Shown: one piece after another, positions 28,793-38,339 of the stretch
How positions within the stretch are numbered: position 1 is the first letter of the stretch
How the letters are laid out: every line of letters begins with the position of its first letter
Assembly: GCA_021785795.1 (NCBI GenBank)
Contig: JAJYEK010000017.1
Coordinates: 1 to 48,055 of the forward strand
Length of the DNA stretch: 48,055 bases
Source of the DNA: Pseudomonadota bacterium
GTDB taxonomy: Bacteria; Pseudomonadota; Gammaproteobacteria; Acidiferrobacterales; UBA6901
Direction of reading: 5' to 3'
Position numbers and translations under genes: made by a program
The notes under the pieces: model-generated
Database searches by the model: none
What the model saw: only the letters and a program-made list of their open reading frames with translations
Told to the model about the DNA's origin: nothing

Positions 28793-29896
28793 TCAGCCGC
28801 CGGATGCTTTGCGCCGCAAGGACTGGGATGAGAAACCACCATCAGGCGATGGCTTCTCGCTGAACTCGGTTTCAATGTCCATTACCTCGCCGATACGCTT
28901 TAGCATCGCATCGACACAAACCGGATCGAAATGCTTGCAGCGCTCACGCCGCATGAAGTCAAACGCGTCTCCGGGGGCCCACGCATTCTTGTACGGGCGC
29001 TCGTTGACAAGCGCATCGAATACATCAGCAACGGCGACAATCCGCCCGACGAGCGGAATCGATTCCCCCTTCAGTCCTTGAGGATATCCGAGGCCATCGA
29101 ATTTCTCATGGTGGGAGCGGGCAATTTCGGCACCCATGTTCAGCAGCGTCGAATCGCTGCCCTTCAGGACGTCGTAGCCGATGGCGGCATGGGTCTTCAT
29201 GATTTCCCACTCAACCGCATCCAGGCTACCGCGCTTGAGCAATATCCGGTCCGGGATGCCGACCTTGCCTATGTCGTGCATGGGCGCGGCAAGCAGGAGC
29301 ATTTCGCAGAACTCCCTGCTCTCCCCGATTTCCCGGGCAACCAGCTCCGACAGGAAAGCCATCCGGCGCATGTGCCCACCGGTCTCCTCGTCGCGCGCCT
29401 CGCTGAAGCGCACCAGGCGGCCGATGATGACTTCCTGTTCCCGCATCGCAATTCCACGCACGGCTTCGCTCACCTCGCCGCCAAGCTTGCGCGCCTGCTG
29501 GCGCTGGTCACAGAGGCTCTGCCGCAGCGCCAGCAGGTTGCGGCAGCGCGCCACCATTTCGGCCGGATTGATGGGTTTGTTCAGAAACTCGGTTGCGCCG
29601 CTGATCAGCGCAGCTGGCCGGACGTCCTCGGGAGCCATGCCCGTAATCATTACCATCGGAATCCCGTTGAAACGGGGGTTCTGGCGCACCCGAACCATGA
29701 ACTCGATACCGCTCATTTCGGGCATCCGGTAGTCGATCAAGCATAGATCCGGCTCGTGTCCGGCACACCAGACCAGGGCTTCCCGCGGCGAAACAAAGCC
29801 CACGGTCGACACCTCGCCGAGCTTTCTCCGGAGCGTTTCCTCCATGAGCGCGATGTTGTCGGGCTCATCATCCAGCAGCAGGATCGTCTGTGGCAT
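28793..29896 (-). CDS. Response regulator with HD-GYP output domain
   Basis: A 367-residue cytoplasmic signalling protein (RpfG-like architecture). The receiver domain spans about 1-120, with the acidic pair in LLLDDEPDN, phospho-acceptor D55 in CLIDYRMPEMSG, the switch threonine in MITGM and lysine in LNKPINP. A linker helix leads to an HD-GYP domain with MHDIGKVGIP (HD at 207-208) and HHEKFDGLGYPQGLKGE (GYP at 270-272). All signature residues are kept, so c-di-GMP hydrolysis on phosphorylation is expected. No histidine kinase is adjacent. The frame stays open far upstream, but the receiver fold begins at this Met. Confidence 0.92.
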   Translation of the reverse strand: MPQTILLLDDEPDNIALMEETLRRKLGEVSTVGFVSPREALVWCAGHEPDLCLIDYRMPEMSGIEFMVRVRQNPRFNGIPMVMITGMAPEDVRPAALISGATEFLNKPINPAEMVARCRNLLALRQSLCDQRQQARKLGGEVSEAVRGIAMREQEVIIGRLVRFSEARDEETGGHMRRMAFLSELVAREIGESREFCEMLLLAAPMHDIGKVGIPDRILLKRGSLDAVEWEIMKTHAAIGYDVLKGSDSTLLNMGAEIARSHHEKFDGLGYPQGLKGESIPLVGRIVAVADVFDALVNERPYKNAWAPGDAFDFMRRERCKHFDPVCVDAMLKRIGEVMDIETEFSEKPSPDGGFSSQSLRRKASGG

Positions 29897-31320
29897 CGAC
29901 GTTTGAATTTTCCGTTCTATATCCGCCTGGATAATTTCTCGTTCAAGATCCGTGCCACAGCGCCGATCTCGGAACGACCCCGAATCCGACGCTGACGACC
30001 CACGGGCCGGCGCGCCTAAGGTGCCTGTCGGACTCCGGTAATTATTTGTTTTCAATAACATAATTCCGATCGGGGTTGCGTCTATAAAATGCCTGTGAGC
30101 CACCAGTTTGAACACGCGCCCGCAGCCAGCGCCGAGGCTATGCAATCCATGTGACAAAAAGCGCGCGCCCCGAACGGTCGCCCTGCGATATCGACCAGGC
30201 GGTGGCGGCTTGCCACCTTCGCCCGGACAAGGAGCAAAAATTCCTCCTGCCCGGAAACGGTCTTTTCGGTCGTGGCAACTTGCGGGTAGCTCTGAACCGG
30301 GAGATGCCCGGCTGGGCTGGTCGCTGGAGGCCGACTGGATCAGCACCGGCCTCCTCGGGACATTCCGCAAAAGTGCAAAGCAACGCACCTTGGGCCGGTT
30401 CGAATCAGCCCGTCGGGCCCGGCCGCGCGTGCCGGAGCGGACCGATGTCTGCAAGCGATCTTCCCGGTGAGGGCAAGTTGCCGAGAGACCCAGCCGTTGG
30501 CGGACGCGCTTGATTCGTCCGCAAGAAATGCTTTGGGCGGCCAGGGCATCCAAAGGCAGACGCACATGACGCCACGGCGATACCCCTGATCCGATGCGGC
30601 ACCTCTCTCGCCACGGCATCGCAAGGAAATCGCACGCAAGGCCAGCGGATTCCGGATCGGCACATGCTGCTCGTGGTGCCGGGCGAATCGGTCGAAGGGC
30701 TATGTTGTGCTCTAGGGCAGACGGCCCAATCTAACGCCGCCGTGCAGTGCGGGTACGACAAACAGCAGTCCTTGTTCGCTTGACTGCACAAAAATCCCGC
30801 TACGCCCGGTATTTCGCTTGGCCCATTTTGACAGGCGCGATACTTCACCGATGCCGGATCGGGAAACGCTGGGTAAAATCGTCCTCGAACCGTTCTATAT
30901 CCGCGAGGCTCAAACCGGGGTCCTGGTGGTCGCACAATGGTCTGGATCCAGACCGTACGCGGGCCTGCCACATCGGTATATTCTGTCATGTCACAACCGG
31001 TTCGGTGTAAAGCTTGACTCCCCAGTGCCCGCATAAATACTCACAATTTCAGTCGCTTGCATATCACGCCGGGTCGGCATGAAAGTTGCGATGGTAACCG
31101 TGAGTGGTTCCGCCGGATCATCGAAACAGGGACGCAGGGCGAGCCGTGAACCGGTGCCGGCGGAACCCTTACTCCACATCCGACCCGATACGGCCGGGTC
31201 TGATTGCCGGAAATCCGCGGGGCGGTCATATGCCGCTGGTGGCCAGGCGCATTGAGAGTACAGTCCCGATGCGCGCCGACGCGGACTGTCACCGGTCGCC
31301 GACGGACAGTTATGGGATAA
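29897..31320. other. Gene-poor stretch upstream of the HD-GYP regulator
   Basis: About 1.4 kb. Open frames on both strands are short or rich in Arg, Cys and Pro and match no family. An AT-rich patch at 30040-30095 could hold the leftward promoter for the response regulator. No RNA gene or repeat was recognised. Confidence 0.45.
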
Positions 31321-31605
31321 CAGCCAGGCGATTCGGCGCTCGCCCCATCTCGTACAATCGAGCTGTTCTGGATGGGCTATTCGCGTGCCGTAACGAACGG
31401 CCTGCTCGGGCGCTTTCACGATACCTCTCTCATCCATCCGCAGATCAAAAACCGCCTTGTCGGAACCAGCGCTGCCAAGCAGCAAAAGGCTCTGCGCCAT
31501 GGGCTTTCCTCCATTCTGAAATTCGTGGAGGGCGATCGCACAGGTGTGATTGGCGGTCCAGATCCGCGTAAATCTGGCTGCGAGATCGGAGAGGGCCATA
31601 TCTAA
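31321..31605 (+). pseudogene. Truncated globin fragment
   Basis: The frame between stops encodes about 94 residues. The part from 31372 on (MGYSRAVTNGLLGRFHD, then HPQIKNRLVGTSAAKQQKAL and LSSILKFVEGD) resembles the N-terminal half of single-domain bacterial globins, in which a helix with R-F-Y-D/E is followed by P-E-I, then K-Q-K and a hydrophobic helix. After FVEGD the sequence departs and stops at 31605, so the segment with the proximal haem histidine is missing. It lies between an HD-GYP regulator and a CBS-GGDEF-EAL gene. No obvious ribosome site precedes it. Probably a decayed gene; the globin match is by eye only. Confidence 0.4.
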
Positions 31606-32268
31606 GGTTAGGGGGTACCCAGGCGATCGGACTCAGCGTGCCCGGAAGGGGTGAGCGCGCTGACAAGACTGCAGGAAGCGGGCGTGGTTTACAGATGACA
31701 GGCGCAACGGGGATCGGGTCAGGCCTCGAATGCCTTCGGTCAGGTTATTGGCCCGCTCTTTCGCAATATCCCGATACCCCGCAGCAACCGGCGCGGCTTA
31801 TTGCTGGCTTACAGGAAAAAATGATCCGACAACGTTGATATGTTTGCGTGAATAATTAATCCGCCGAATCAACCTGATTCCAGGTCGAGTCTGCGTCTTT
31901 ACGACATCGCGGCCGGTATCAACAGCCGGAACAAACGCGGGATCGACCGCGGATGAAATTCAACGGGCGTCCACTACTGACAGCCCGGGCCGGCCACTCA
32001 CCCTCCTGAGCGCGCCGAAATAATTGCACCACCAGGGCATGGTTCCATCGCACAACAATGCAGTCGCATCCTGGACTGCTCGGTGGGCGGTTTGGAGTGC
32101 CGCGCCGACGTTCCGTTCTATCCGCCCCATATTCGAGATCATGGTAGTCATGCGTCGACGAAACCACGGAAGCCGGCACTGCCAATCCCCTTGGTAGGCC
32201 ATTACGGCCTTGGCTTGCACCAATGAGGCTCCCGAACGTCCGTAGCGGTTCCGCCGCGCACCCACCGA
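31606..32268. other. Gene-free stretch after the CBS-GGDEF-EAL gene
   Basis: About 660 bases. A leftward open frame (31960-32265, GTG start) begins 3 bases after the upstream gene's stop, but its composition (Trp- and Arg-rich) and lack of family resemblance do not support a protein. Positions 31835-31865 are AT-rich. Nothing else is supported. Confidence 0.4.
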
Positions 32269-34062
32269 TCATGCCCGAATGGAGGGAAAGGGAAGACAGG
32301 TCTGTCCCAGCCCTAGGGATTCGCAGACACAGTCTCCTGCGGCCTTGTCGAAGAACTGTCCGAACTCTGCAGCAGGTACCGGACGGCTGAACAGATATCC
32401 TTGCATCTGGTCGCAGCTCCGGTCCTGCAGAAATCCCACCTGCTCGCGGGTCTCGACGCCCTCGGCTACGGACTGGATGCCCAAGGCATGCGACATGGCA
32501 ATAATTGCAGAAGCCAGCGCGGCATCGTCGGGGTCCGACGTGATATGAGTTACGAAGGAGCGGTCTATCTTGATCCGGTCAATTGGAAAGCGTTTCAGGT
32601 AACTGAGCGACGAGTATCCAGTGCCAAAATCATCGATGGAAAGATGTACCCCCATGTCGTGCAGACTTTTGAGCATCGTCGTGGTGGCGTGGCTATTCTG
32701 CATCAAGGTGCCCTCGGTTAGTTCGATCTCCAGGCACCGTGCATCAAGCTGCGTGGTCGCAAGTGCTTCCCGAACGACTTCCATAAAATCTTCCCGGTAG
32801 AATTGCCGAGCCGAAACATTGACCCCCATTGAGATCGGGGGGTGGCCGGCGTCCTGCCAGGCTTTCGCCTGGCGGCAAGCGGTGTGCAAGACCCATTTCC
32901 CGATCGGCACGATCAGGCCGGTTTCCTCAGCCAAAGGAATGAAATCGCCTGGCGAGACCAGCCCCCATTCGGGGTGTCGCCAGCGCAGCAGCGCTTCGGC
33001 CCCGACAATGTGTCCGCGCGCGAGATCTATCTGGGGCTGATAGTACAACACGAATTCCTCCCGCTCCAAGGCCCGTCTCAGGGCCCCCTCGAGCGACAGC
33101 TGCTTGAGGGAATCTGTGATCATCTCGTCGGTATAGTATTCGTAGCCGTTGCCGCCGCGTCGCTTGACGTGGTACATGGCGATATCGGTGTTTCGCAACA
33201 GTGCATCCACCGATTCATGGAAAGGATACAGCGTGACCCCAACGCTTGTGTTGATGAAGACTTCGTGGCCATCCAGAGGAAACGGCTGGGACAACTTTTC
33301 GAGAATCTTGCGGGCCACAATGCCGCTGTCCTCGATGTATCGAAGCTCTGGAAGCAACACTGCGAACTCGTCACCGCTGAGGCGCGCAACTGTATCGCCC
33401 TCGCGGATGCACCCGCGCAGTCGCCCTGCCACCTCCCGCAACAGCAGATCCCCCATCGAGTGACCCAAGGTATCGTTGATGGCCTTGAACCGGTCGAGAT
33501 CGAGCAGCATCACCGCCACCAGCCGCTCAGCCCGGTGGGCGTGAGCCATTGCCTGGCTGAGGCGATCCAGGAACAGCAGGCGGTTCGGCAGCCCGGTGAG
33601 CGTATCGTAGTGCGCCAGCTGATAGAGGTGGGCATGGTTGTGTTCAGTAATTGTGCGCAGCAGATCATGTCCCGCCCCCATGCCGGCGTAGTGGCCATTG
33701 GCCGTGATAATGAATCCGTCATACATGAGCTGCGTCGACGCTTCCAGAATCACCTTGCTTAGGTCGGCGAGATCCATGCGGATGTCAATGACGAAAGGCG
33801 ATGGTTCCATGAATTCGGTAATATGCTTGCGTCCAAACAGTTCCCGCGTATAGGGGCGTGCGAATCGTTCTATGATTTTGCGGCGGTTGATGATGCCGAT
33901 CGGACGGCCATCGGCAACGACGGGCAAGGCAATCAGGTTCTCGTCTCTGTCAAAGCGTTGAAAAACCTCCGTCACGCTCGTCTCGGGAGGCACTGCTGCG
34001 ACCTCGCGCAGAAGATGCGCAGCGGTGACTGGTTCGTGACTGACAGGAACATAGCGCTTCAT
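32269..34062 (-). CDS. CBS-GGDEF-EAL c-di-GMP turnover protein
   Basis: A 597-residue cytoplasmic protein. Residues ~15-138 form a CBS pair (ETSVTEVFQRF, then DGRPIGIINRRKI), a likely nucleotide-sensing module. A diguanylate cyclase domain follows with the active loop SGDEF (229-233) instead of GGDEF and an inhibitory RxxD site (REGD, 220-223) five residues before it. The EAL domain has EALLRW (356-361), GVNVSARQF, DDFGTGYSSL, KIDRSFV and AEGVET, so the phosphodiesterase side appears complete. The cyclase may be weak or serve GTP-binding regulation; the EAL is the more certain activity. It is not in an operon. Confidence 0.94.
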   Translation of the reverse strand: MKRYVPVSHEPVTAAHLLREVAAVPPETSVTEVFQRFDRDENLIALPVVADGRPIGIINRRKIIERFARPYTRELFGRKHITEFMEPSPFVIDIRMDLADLSKVILEASTQLMYDGFIITANGHYAGMGAGHDLLRTITEHNHAHLYQLAHYDTLTGLPNRLLFLDRLSQAMAHAHRAERLVAVMLLDLDRFKAINDTLGHSMGDLLLREVAGRLRGCIREGDTVARLSGDEFAVLLPELRYIEDSGIVARKILEKLSQPFPLDGHEVFINTSVGVTLYPFHESVDALLRNTDIAMYHVKRRGGNGYEYYTDEMITDSLKQLSLEGALRRALEREEFVLYYQPQIDLARGHIVGAEALLRWRHPEWGLVSPGDFIPLAEETGLIVPIGKWVLHTACRQAKAWQDAGHPPISMGVNVSARQFYREDFMEVVREALATTQLDARCLEIELTEGTLMQNSHATTTMLKSLHDMGVHLSIDDFGTGYSSLSYLKRFPIDRIKIDRSFVTHITSDPDDAALASAIIAMSHALGIQSVAEGVETREQVGFLQDRSCDQMQGYLFSRPVPAAEFGQFFDKAAGDCVCESLGLGQTCLPFPSIRA

Positions 34063-34841
34063 GCCTGATACCTTGATGGTGATATTGGTCTGTCAAAATG
34101 AGCAAGTTTTGTGCCTAGATAGCCGATTCATTGTGACAGGCAGATGAATCCGAATGGGCCGATGGGTTGTAACCGGTAACGCCGGAACGTTACTGTTTCG
34201 TGCGCACGACGCCAAAGATGATTTCATTGCGATCTCCTGCGGGACGCATTCGGCAGCGGAAATAGAACAAAGATAAAGGAGCACGATCCATTCGAAACGT
34301 CGCGCGGACGCTGCTGGTGAACGGGGAACATTGGTGTGGCCGCGTTCTGCCAATGCGATGCAATCGGCGCCGCCATCCTTTACGGATCCGCAGCCTGCAG
34401 AGCGGCAGGGGCGATGGAAATTGGCTCGGAGGCATGACCTTCCACTCGACTTCCCATGCTTCGTTGGCCGTTCATTTCAGCGAAGTTTTGGCGTCGCTTC
34501 ATCATTTTTCGATGTTACGACCGGATCAATACCCACGCATGAGCGTGATCATTGCGAATTCGCCGTGGCGACTGCCGCGACCAAAGCCGAATATCAATTT
34601 ATCAGCCTGTCGGCCAAGGGCGTTGAATGATACGCGAAATCGACCTGGTGTATTTATTTTGCGTTGGCCCGGCATTACCGCCACGGCGTGGCGGAACTCT
34701 GTGCCATCCTGCAGGCAAGCCAGGTCAACGACTAAAGGATAGCGGCCTGAGAATCAATGGAACTAAGTTGCTGAGCCGACCACCAAGTAGTACGTGCTTT
34801 ACACCGGCCGCATAACCATCATGTTTCCTTTTAAATAAGTT
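34063..34841. other. Gene-free stretch left of the IS630 remnant
   Basis: About 780 bases with lower GC than the flanking genes. Open frames are short and unrecognisable, and several run into one another out of phase. It may include more eroded mobile DNA, but no motif proves it. Confidence 0.4.
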
Positions 34842-35500
34842 CTAAATCGCCTGGGACTGCGTCGGCGGCAGGTAAAGATGGCGGCGCACGCTGTGCATGA
34901 GTTCAGCTCGGTTCGTCGTCCGGCTCTTCCCAAGGCCGTTGGTCTTGACGTCCTGGTTGAGCAGTTTGTCGGGGGTTGAGTTCCGGACAGTGACTCGGAA
35001 TCCAAATGAGCCCACAGCCGCTTTTGGTTCTGGTCCACCCGCCGGCGGACCTCGCCGAACCGGTGCGCCATATGGACATTAACGATGAGTTAGATGCGGT
35101 TCTCGATCTGCTTGAGCAAGCGCTTGAGGAACTCAACGAACACGGGCTCCTCAAGCCTGCTCAACAAGACCGTGAAGGCGAGCACCATTTTTTGTGATGG
35201 CTAGGATCATGTGCAGCCAAAGCGCTGGCCGTGGCCCGGATAACGGGCGTCTTGCCCGCGCGGGGGGCTCATCCCAGCGATATGAGGCTAGTTAAGTCAC
35301 CCTTAATCTCCAGCAAAGGACCGCCGTTTCGCGGTCTGCAGCCCGGGCGATCGCCGTATATTTCTCCTTCAGTCACCGGACAATGACGGTATCGTTGCAC
35401 TCATAGGCACGCTTGACCGGGATCTGCAGGCCCATGCGTCGGCGCCTCAGGTAGCGATCCAAAATGCGCACCGCCTGGTACGGGCGGACTGGGTGCGATT
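34842..35500 (-). pseudogene. Decayed IS630-family transposase
   Basis: Read leftward across frames, the DNA spells pieces of one IS630-type transposase in the right order: DRYLRRRRMGLQIPVKRAYE, LKEKYTAIARAA, GHGQRFG, MILAITKNGARLHG, FVEFLKRLLKQIENRI (then a stop at 35090-35092), a degraded LIVNVHMAHRFGEVRRRV, IPSHCPELNP, and after a frameshift in the C-run at 34971-34975, DKLLNQDVKTNGLGKSR to a stop at 34842-34844. PELNP with a following Asn/Asp-rich helix is the catalytic-glutamate region of the IS630/Tc1 superfamily. At least three frameshifts and two stops make it non-functional. Terminal repeats were not found. Confidence 0.7.
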
Positions 35501-36215
35501 GCCGACAGGGCAGTGCCAATGGCAAAACCGGTTCATTACCGGTCGGTTAACGGGGCATTGATAAAATGGCCGAACAACTGTCTCCCGAGGTTGTCATAGG
35601 GGCAACGCTACCAATAAGAGAAGGAGGGCGGGTCCGGAAAGACCCGCTTCGTAGAACAGACCCAAACGCCGTTCGCCGCCCATTTGGCCTGCGCCGCTTA
35701 CAAACCGCTGTGAATTGCGAACCTGCCGCCCACACCTACGACATGAGCCCGCCCGCCCAAACGAAATCGAGTCAGCCATGAGCCGACACCGAACTGCCAA
35801 TGTGAGCGCCTCGCCGGGGGCCGACGCATGCTGGCACGTGAGATAATGGTAATTATGGGGCATTTATCAACATTCTGTTAAAGACCGGCCTTCCAATGAA
35901 ACTTTACGTTCGGGTTTCTCTTTCTTGTGGGCACGATCCCAACTCGGTAGATCCAGTTTGTTATTGGATGCGGTATGGATCAGCCGCTCAGGAGCATCGA
36001 TCCACGATGAAAGAAGGAGCGAGAGGCGTTCGCCAAGACGATTTGGCCCGTACTCGACGCCCTGACAGGAGCAGGGCCAAAGTATCCAAGAACAAAATGC
36101 GGTCTCTCAACATCAAATATCGCGAAATTAGCGGCGAATGGCGCTACGCCATCGCGCCCAAATAGCGCTCGGCGTAATTGTGGCCGTTATTTTCTCCCGC
36201 TCCATTAAGGACAGG
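35501..36215. other. Stretch between the IS630 remnant and the porin gene
   Basis: About 700 bases. It contains a hairpin, GCGGGTC (35628-35634) with GACCCGC (35641-35647). An open frame at 35896-36165 (89 codons, ATG) lacks a ribosome site and any family match. It presumably also contains the porin promoter, but no clear hexamer pair is seen. Confidence 0.4.
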
Positions 36216-37511
36216 ATGGGTCCGGCGTGGCTGGCACTTCATATTGCGTCGCGTGGAATAGTCACGGGACTGAAGGTGGTCGTTCACAATCTGCGCGAGA
36301 ATTTATTATTTCATCGTCGGCAGCGGCAACAGAATTCTTGCCGTCGCCATCAGCGCGCAGGCAAGCCATCGACTGTCGTGCTGGCCGGCGCATTGGCGCT
36401 GTCGGCACTGTCGACGCCAACATTCGCTGCGCTCGGCCCGATATCGAGCGCGACCTCGGTTCTTGCAGACCATGGCGTCACGCTCGGCGGGTTCGTGCAA
36501 GCGGACGGTTCGCACGTCTTTTCGGGAGGTCTTCCCGACTCTCTCGGGTTCGACGAGCAGATGCTGCTCGATATCTATGCCACGGCGAACACACAAAGGT
36601 TGATCGGCTGGCCTGGCGGAACGCTGTTTCTTGACATGCAAAGCCACAGCGGACCGAGCGTCATTACCCATCAGGTCCCCGCAATCGCTGACCCGGACAA
36701 CATGGATGCGTACCAGGAAACCTCCATCGATCGTGCCTGGTATAAGCAGGAACTGATGGCTCACAGGGTTCAGCTGCAGGTCGGATTGATGTACGTCGAC
36801 GATAGATTTTTCACGGTCCCGTATGGACAGAACTTCTTATCCCTTGATTTCTCCTCAGACGCATCGATCGCCACGTTCGTGCTCCCGACTTACCCCAGGG
36901 GCGCCTGGGGTGGTGACGTCTTCGTACACCCCGACCGCAGCCTGTCATTCTCGGTCGGGGTGTTCAACGATCACGAAACGGAGCTCTCCTACGACCCCGG
37001 CGGCGAGCTTATCGTCAGCGAAGAAGCGTGGGCAACGCGTTGGCGCGGCTTGCCTATGAAGCTACAGGTCGGGGCGTGGGTCGACACCGGCCGCTTCAGG
37101 CGCTTCGGAGGTGGCACCGTGCACCATGCCAATGGCACATACCTCATCGCTAGCGACAAATTGTGGCAACCAGGTAGTTCTACGGATCGCGGAATCGGCA
37201 TGTTCCTTCAGTTCGGCTCCGCGCCGGCGGCGGTCGCCGCGGTGCGGCGGCATATCGGCGTAGGGCTAGTCTGGGCCGGGCCGTTCGCCTCACGCCCCCA
37301 TGATGAGATCGGCCTGGCCTTCAGTGACAGCCTGCTCACGGCACAGAGCACATTCACGCATAACTATGAAAGCGAGATCGAAGGGTACTATCAGTTTGAT
37401 GCCTCGCATGGGTGGACCGTCCAGCCCGATCTCGAGTATTGGACCCATCCCGGAGGGGGCAATACACCCGCCACGCTCTTCGGGGCGATCCGAGTGATGT
37501 ATTCGTTTTGA
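36216..37511 (+). CDS. OprB-like carbohydrate-selective porin, N terminus uncertain
   Basis: Outer membrane beta-barrel protein of the OprB family. The start of the mature part (HGVTLGGFVQADGSHVFSGG), then RLIGWPGGTLFLDMQSHSG, and the C-terminal phenylalanine in RVMYSF are typical; many alternating hydrophobic strands follow. A signal-like core (VVLAGALALSALSTPTFA, ending near 36428) precedes it, but about 50 basic, unconserved residues come before that core in frame. ATG 36216 has AAGGACAGG just upstream; GTG 36276 is another option. The signal peptide would be unusually long, so a mutated or misassigned start is possible. Substrates of this family are sugars; here unknown. Confidence 0.75.
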   Translation: MGPAWLALHIASRGIVTGLKVVVHNLRENLLFHRRQRQQNSCRRHQRAGKPSTVVLAGALALSALSTPTFAALGPISSATSVLADHGVTLGGFVQADGSHVFSGGLPDSLGFDEQMLLDIYATANTQRLIGWPGGTLFLDMQSHSGPSVITHQVPAIADPDNMDAYQETSIDRAWYKQELMAHRVQLQVGLMYVDDRFFTVPYGQNFLSLDFSSDASIATFVLPTYPRGAWGGDVFVHPDRSLSFSVGVFNDHETELSYDPGGELIVSEEAWATRWRGLPMKLQVGAWVDTGRFRRFGGGTVHHANGTYLIASDKLWQPGSSTDRGIGMFLQFGSAPAAVAAVRRHIGVGLVWAGPFASRPHDEIGLAFSDSLLTAQSTFTHNYESEIEGYYQFDASHGWTVQPDLEYWTHPGGGNTPATLFGAIRVMYSF

Positions 37512-37571
37512 TTTTGCGTGAGTCCGCGAACAGAATGAATTGTCGTAAATTGCTTTATCCAAGGTTAGCCG

Positions 37572-37922
37572 TTATGTATCGGAGCTTGGTTCCTTTAGAC
37601 GGCGCCCGAACTGGATCTTTAAGGTATAAGCCGCCCCGGGGATGCCAGGCCACACGAAAAAAATGCCGCACCCGAGATTCCGGTGCCGTTGGGGCAAGCC
37701 GGGAGAATGTGGCCGTTGGCTGGCTGTGCAGCAAGATTCCAGCTGGGGAAAAAGGAACAGGTTGGTGCCTATAACGCTCCCCACAATCCGACGGACGCTC
37801 CGGGGAGTGACGAGCGCAAAGACGGTAATGAGAAAGGCGGTGGCCCATGCATATAGGACCGGCCTTATCGGTGCGATAAGAATCGCCAAACCACCCAGTC
37901 CACCGTAGATAACGACAGCCAT
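37572..37922 (-). pseudogene. Possible membrane protein fragment, FUSC-like
   Basis: A leftward frame contains two membrane-like segments (VVIYGGLGGLAILIAPIRPV and LYAWATAFLITVFAL) followed by TPRSVRRIVGSVIGTNLF. The ring of basic residues before a G-x-x-x-G-T helix resembles aromatic-acid exporter (FUSC) proteins. Sequence on both sides is not protein-like, so it would be a remnant. The frame continues without stop towards the IS1634 edge. This call rests on weak resemblance. Confidence 0.2.
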
Positions 37923-38108
37923 ACGCGCGGTGTAGCTAAGTTCTGCGCGATCTGGTTCTTCTTCTGGTTCTTCTGCCGTGTACGAGAATGCCCACCTCGA
38001 TAATGCCGCCAACTTCCTCACCGGGCCCTGACACTGCCGGACGTTCCTGACAAAAGCGGCCAATCCGACAGGGTATATTACGCGGAGTTCGACGGTGTGG
38101 CCGCCAAG

Positions 38109-38138
38109 GCCTGGAACGCCCACGTGCGCGTTCCAGGC
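38109..38138. repeat. 11-bp perfect hairpin beside the insertion element
   Basis: GCCTGGAACGC (38109-38119) and GCGTTCCAGGC (38128-38138) pair perfectly around an 8-base loop, 36 bases from the left end of the IS1634 element. No T-run follows on either strand. Confidence 0.6.
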
Positions 38139-38305
38139 ATGACGGACACCGTTCTGGCGGGATGGCGGACGCTTTAGCCCATCTTTCGCTATTCGACCCC
38201 CAGAACACGCAATTTCTGCCGCGCGCTTCCGGCTAAGCTGTTGATCGAGCGAGCAGACACCCGGGTGTCTCCGCTGCGAAACGCGTGTAGGTAAGACCTT
38301 GGTGC

Positions 38306-38333
38306 TTGCAGCGCGCGGGAATCTTTCTACACT
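38306..38333 (+). promoter_or_regulatory. Transposase promoter, possibly leaderless
   Basis: TTGCAG (38306-38311) and TACACT (38328-38333) are spaced by 16 bases. The predicted transcription start falls at about 38340, the A of the transposase ATG, so the message may have no leader. Confidence 0.45.
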
Positions 38334-38339
38334 GCGCGC

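Noticed and set aside
30397..30412. TTCGAATC resembling a tRNA T-loop
   Set aside because: The flanking bases do not form a T-stem and no acceptor, D or anticodon arms can be drawn upstream.
30991..31599. A 202-codon minus-strand frame opposite the globin fragment
   Set aside because: The recognisable globin-like residues are in the plus-strand frame; this frame has no family pattern.
31960..32265. Leftward frame starting 3 bases after the CBS-GGDEF-EAL stop
   Set aside because: Position suggests an operon partner, but there is no ribosome site or protein-like pattern, and the start is GTG.
35896..36165. 89-codon open frame before the porin gene
   Set aside because: No ribosome site, no family resemblance and overlap with the open frame of the porin; not enough to call a gene.
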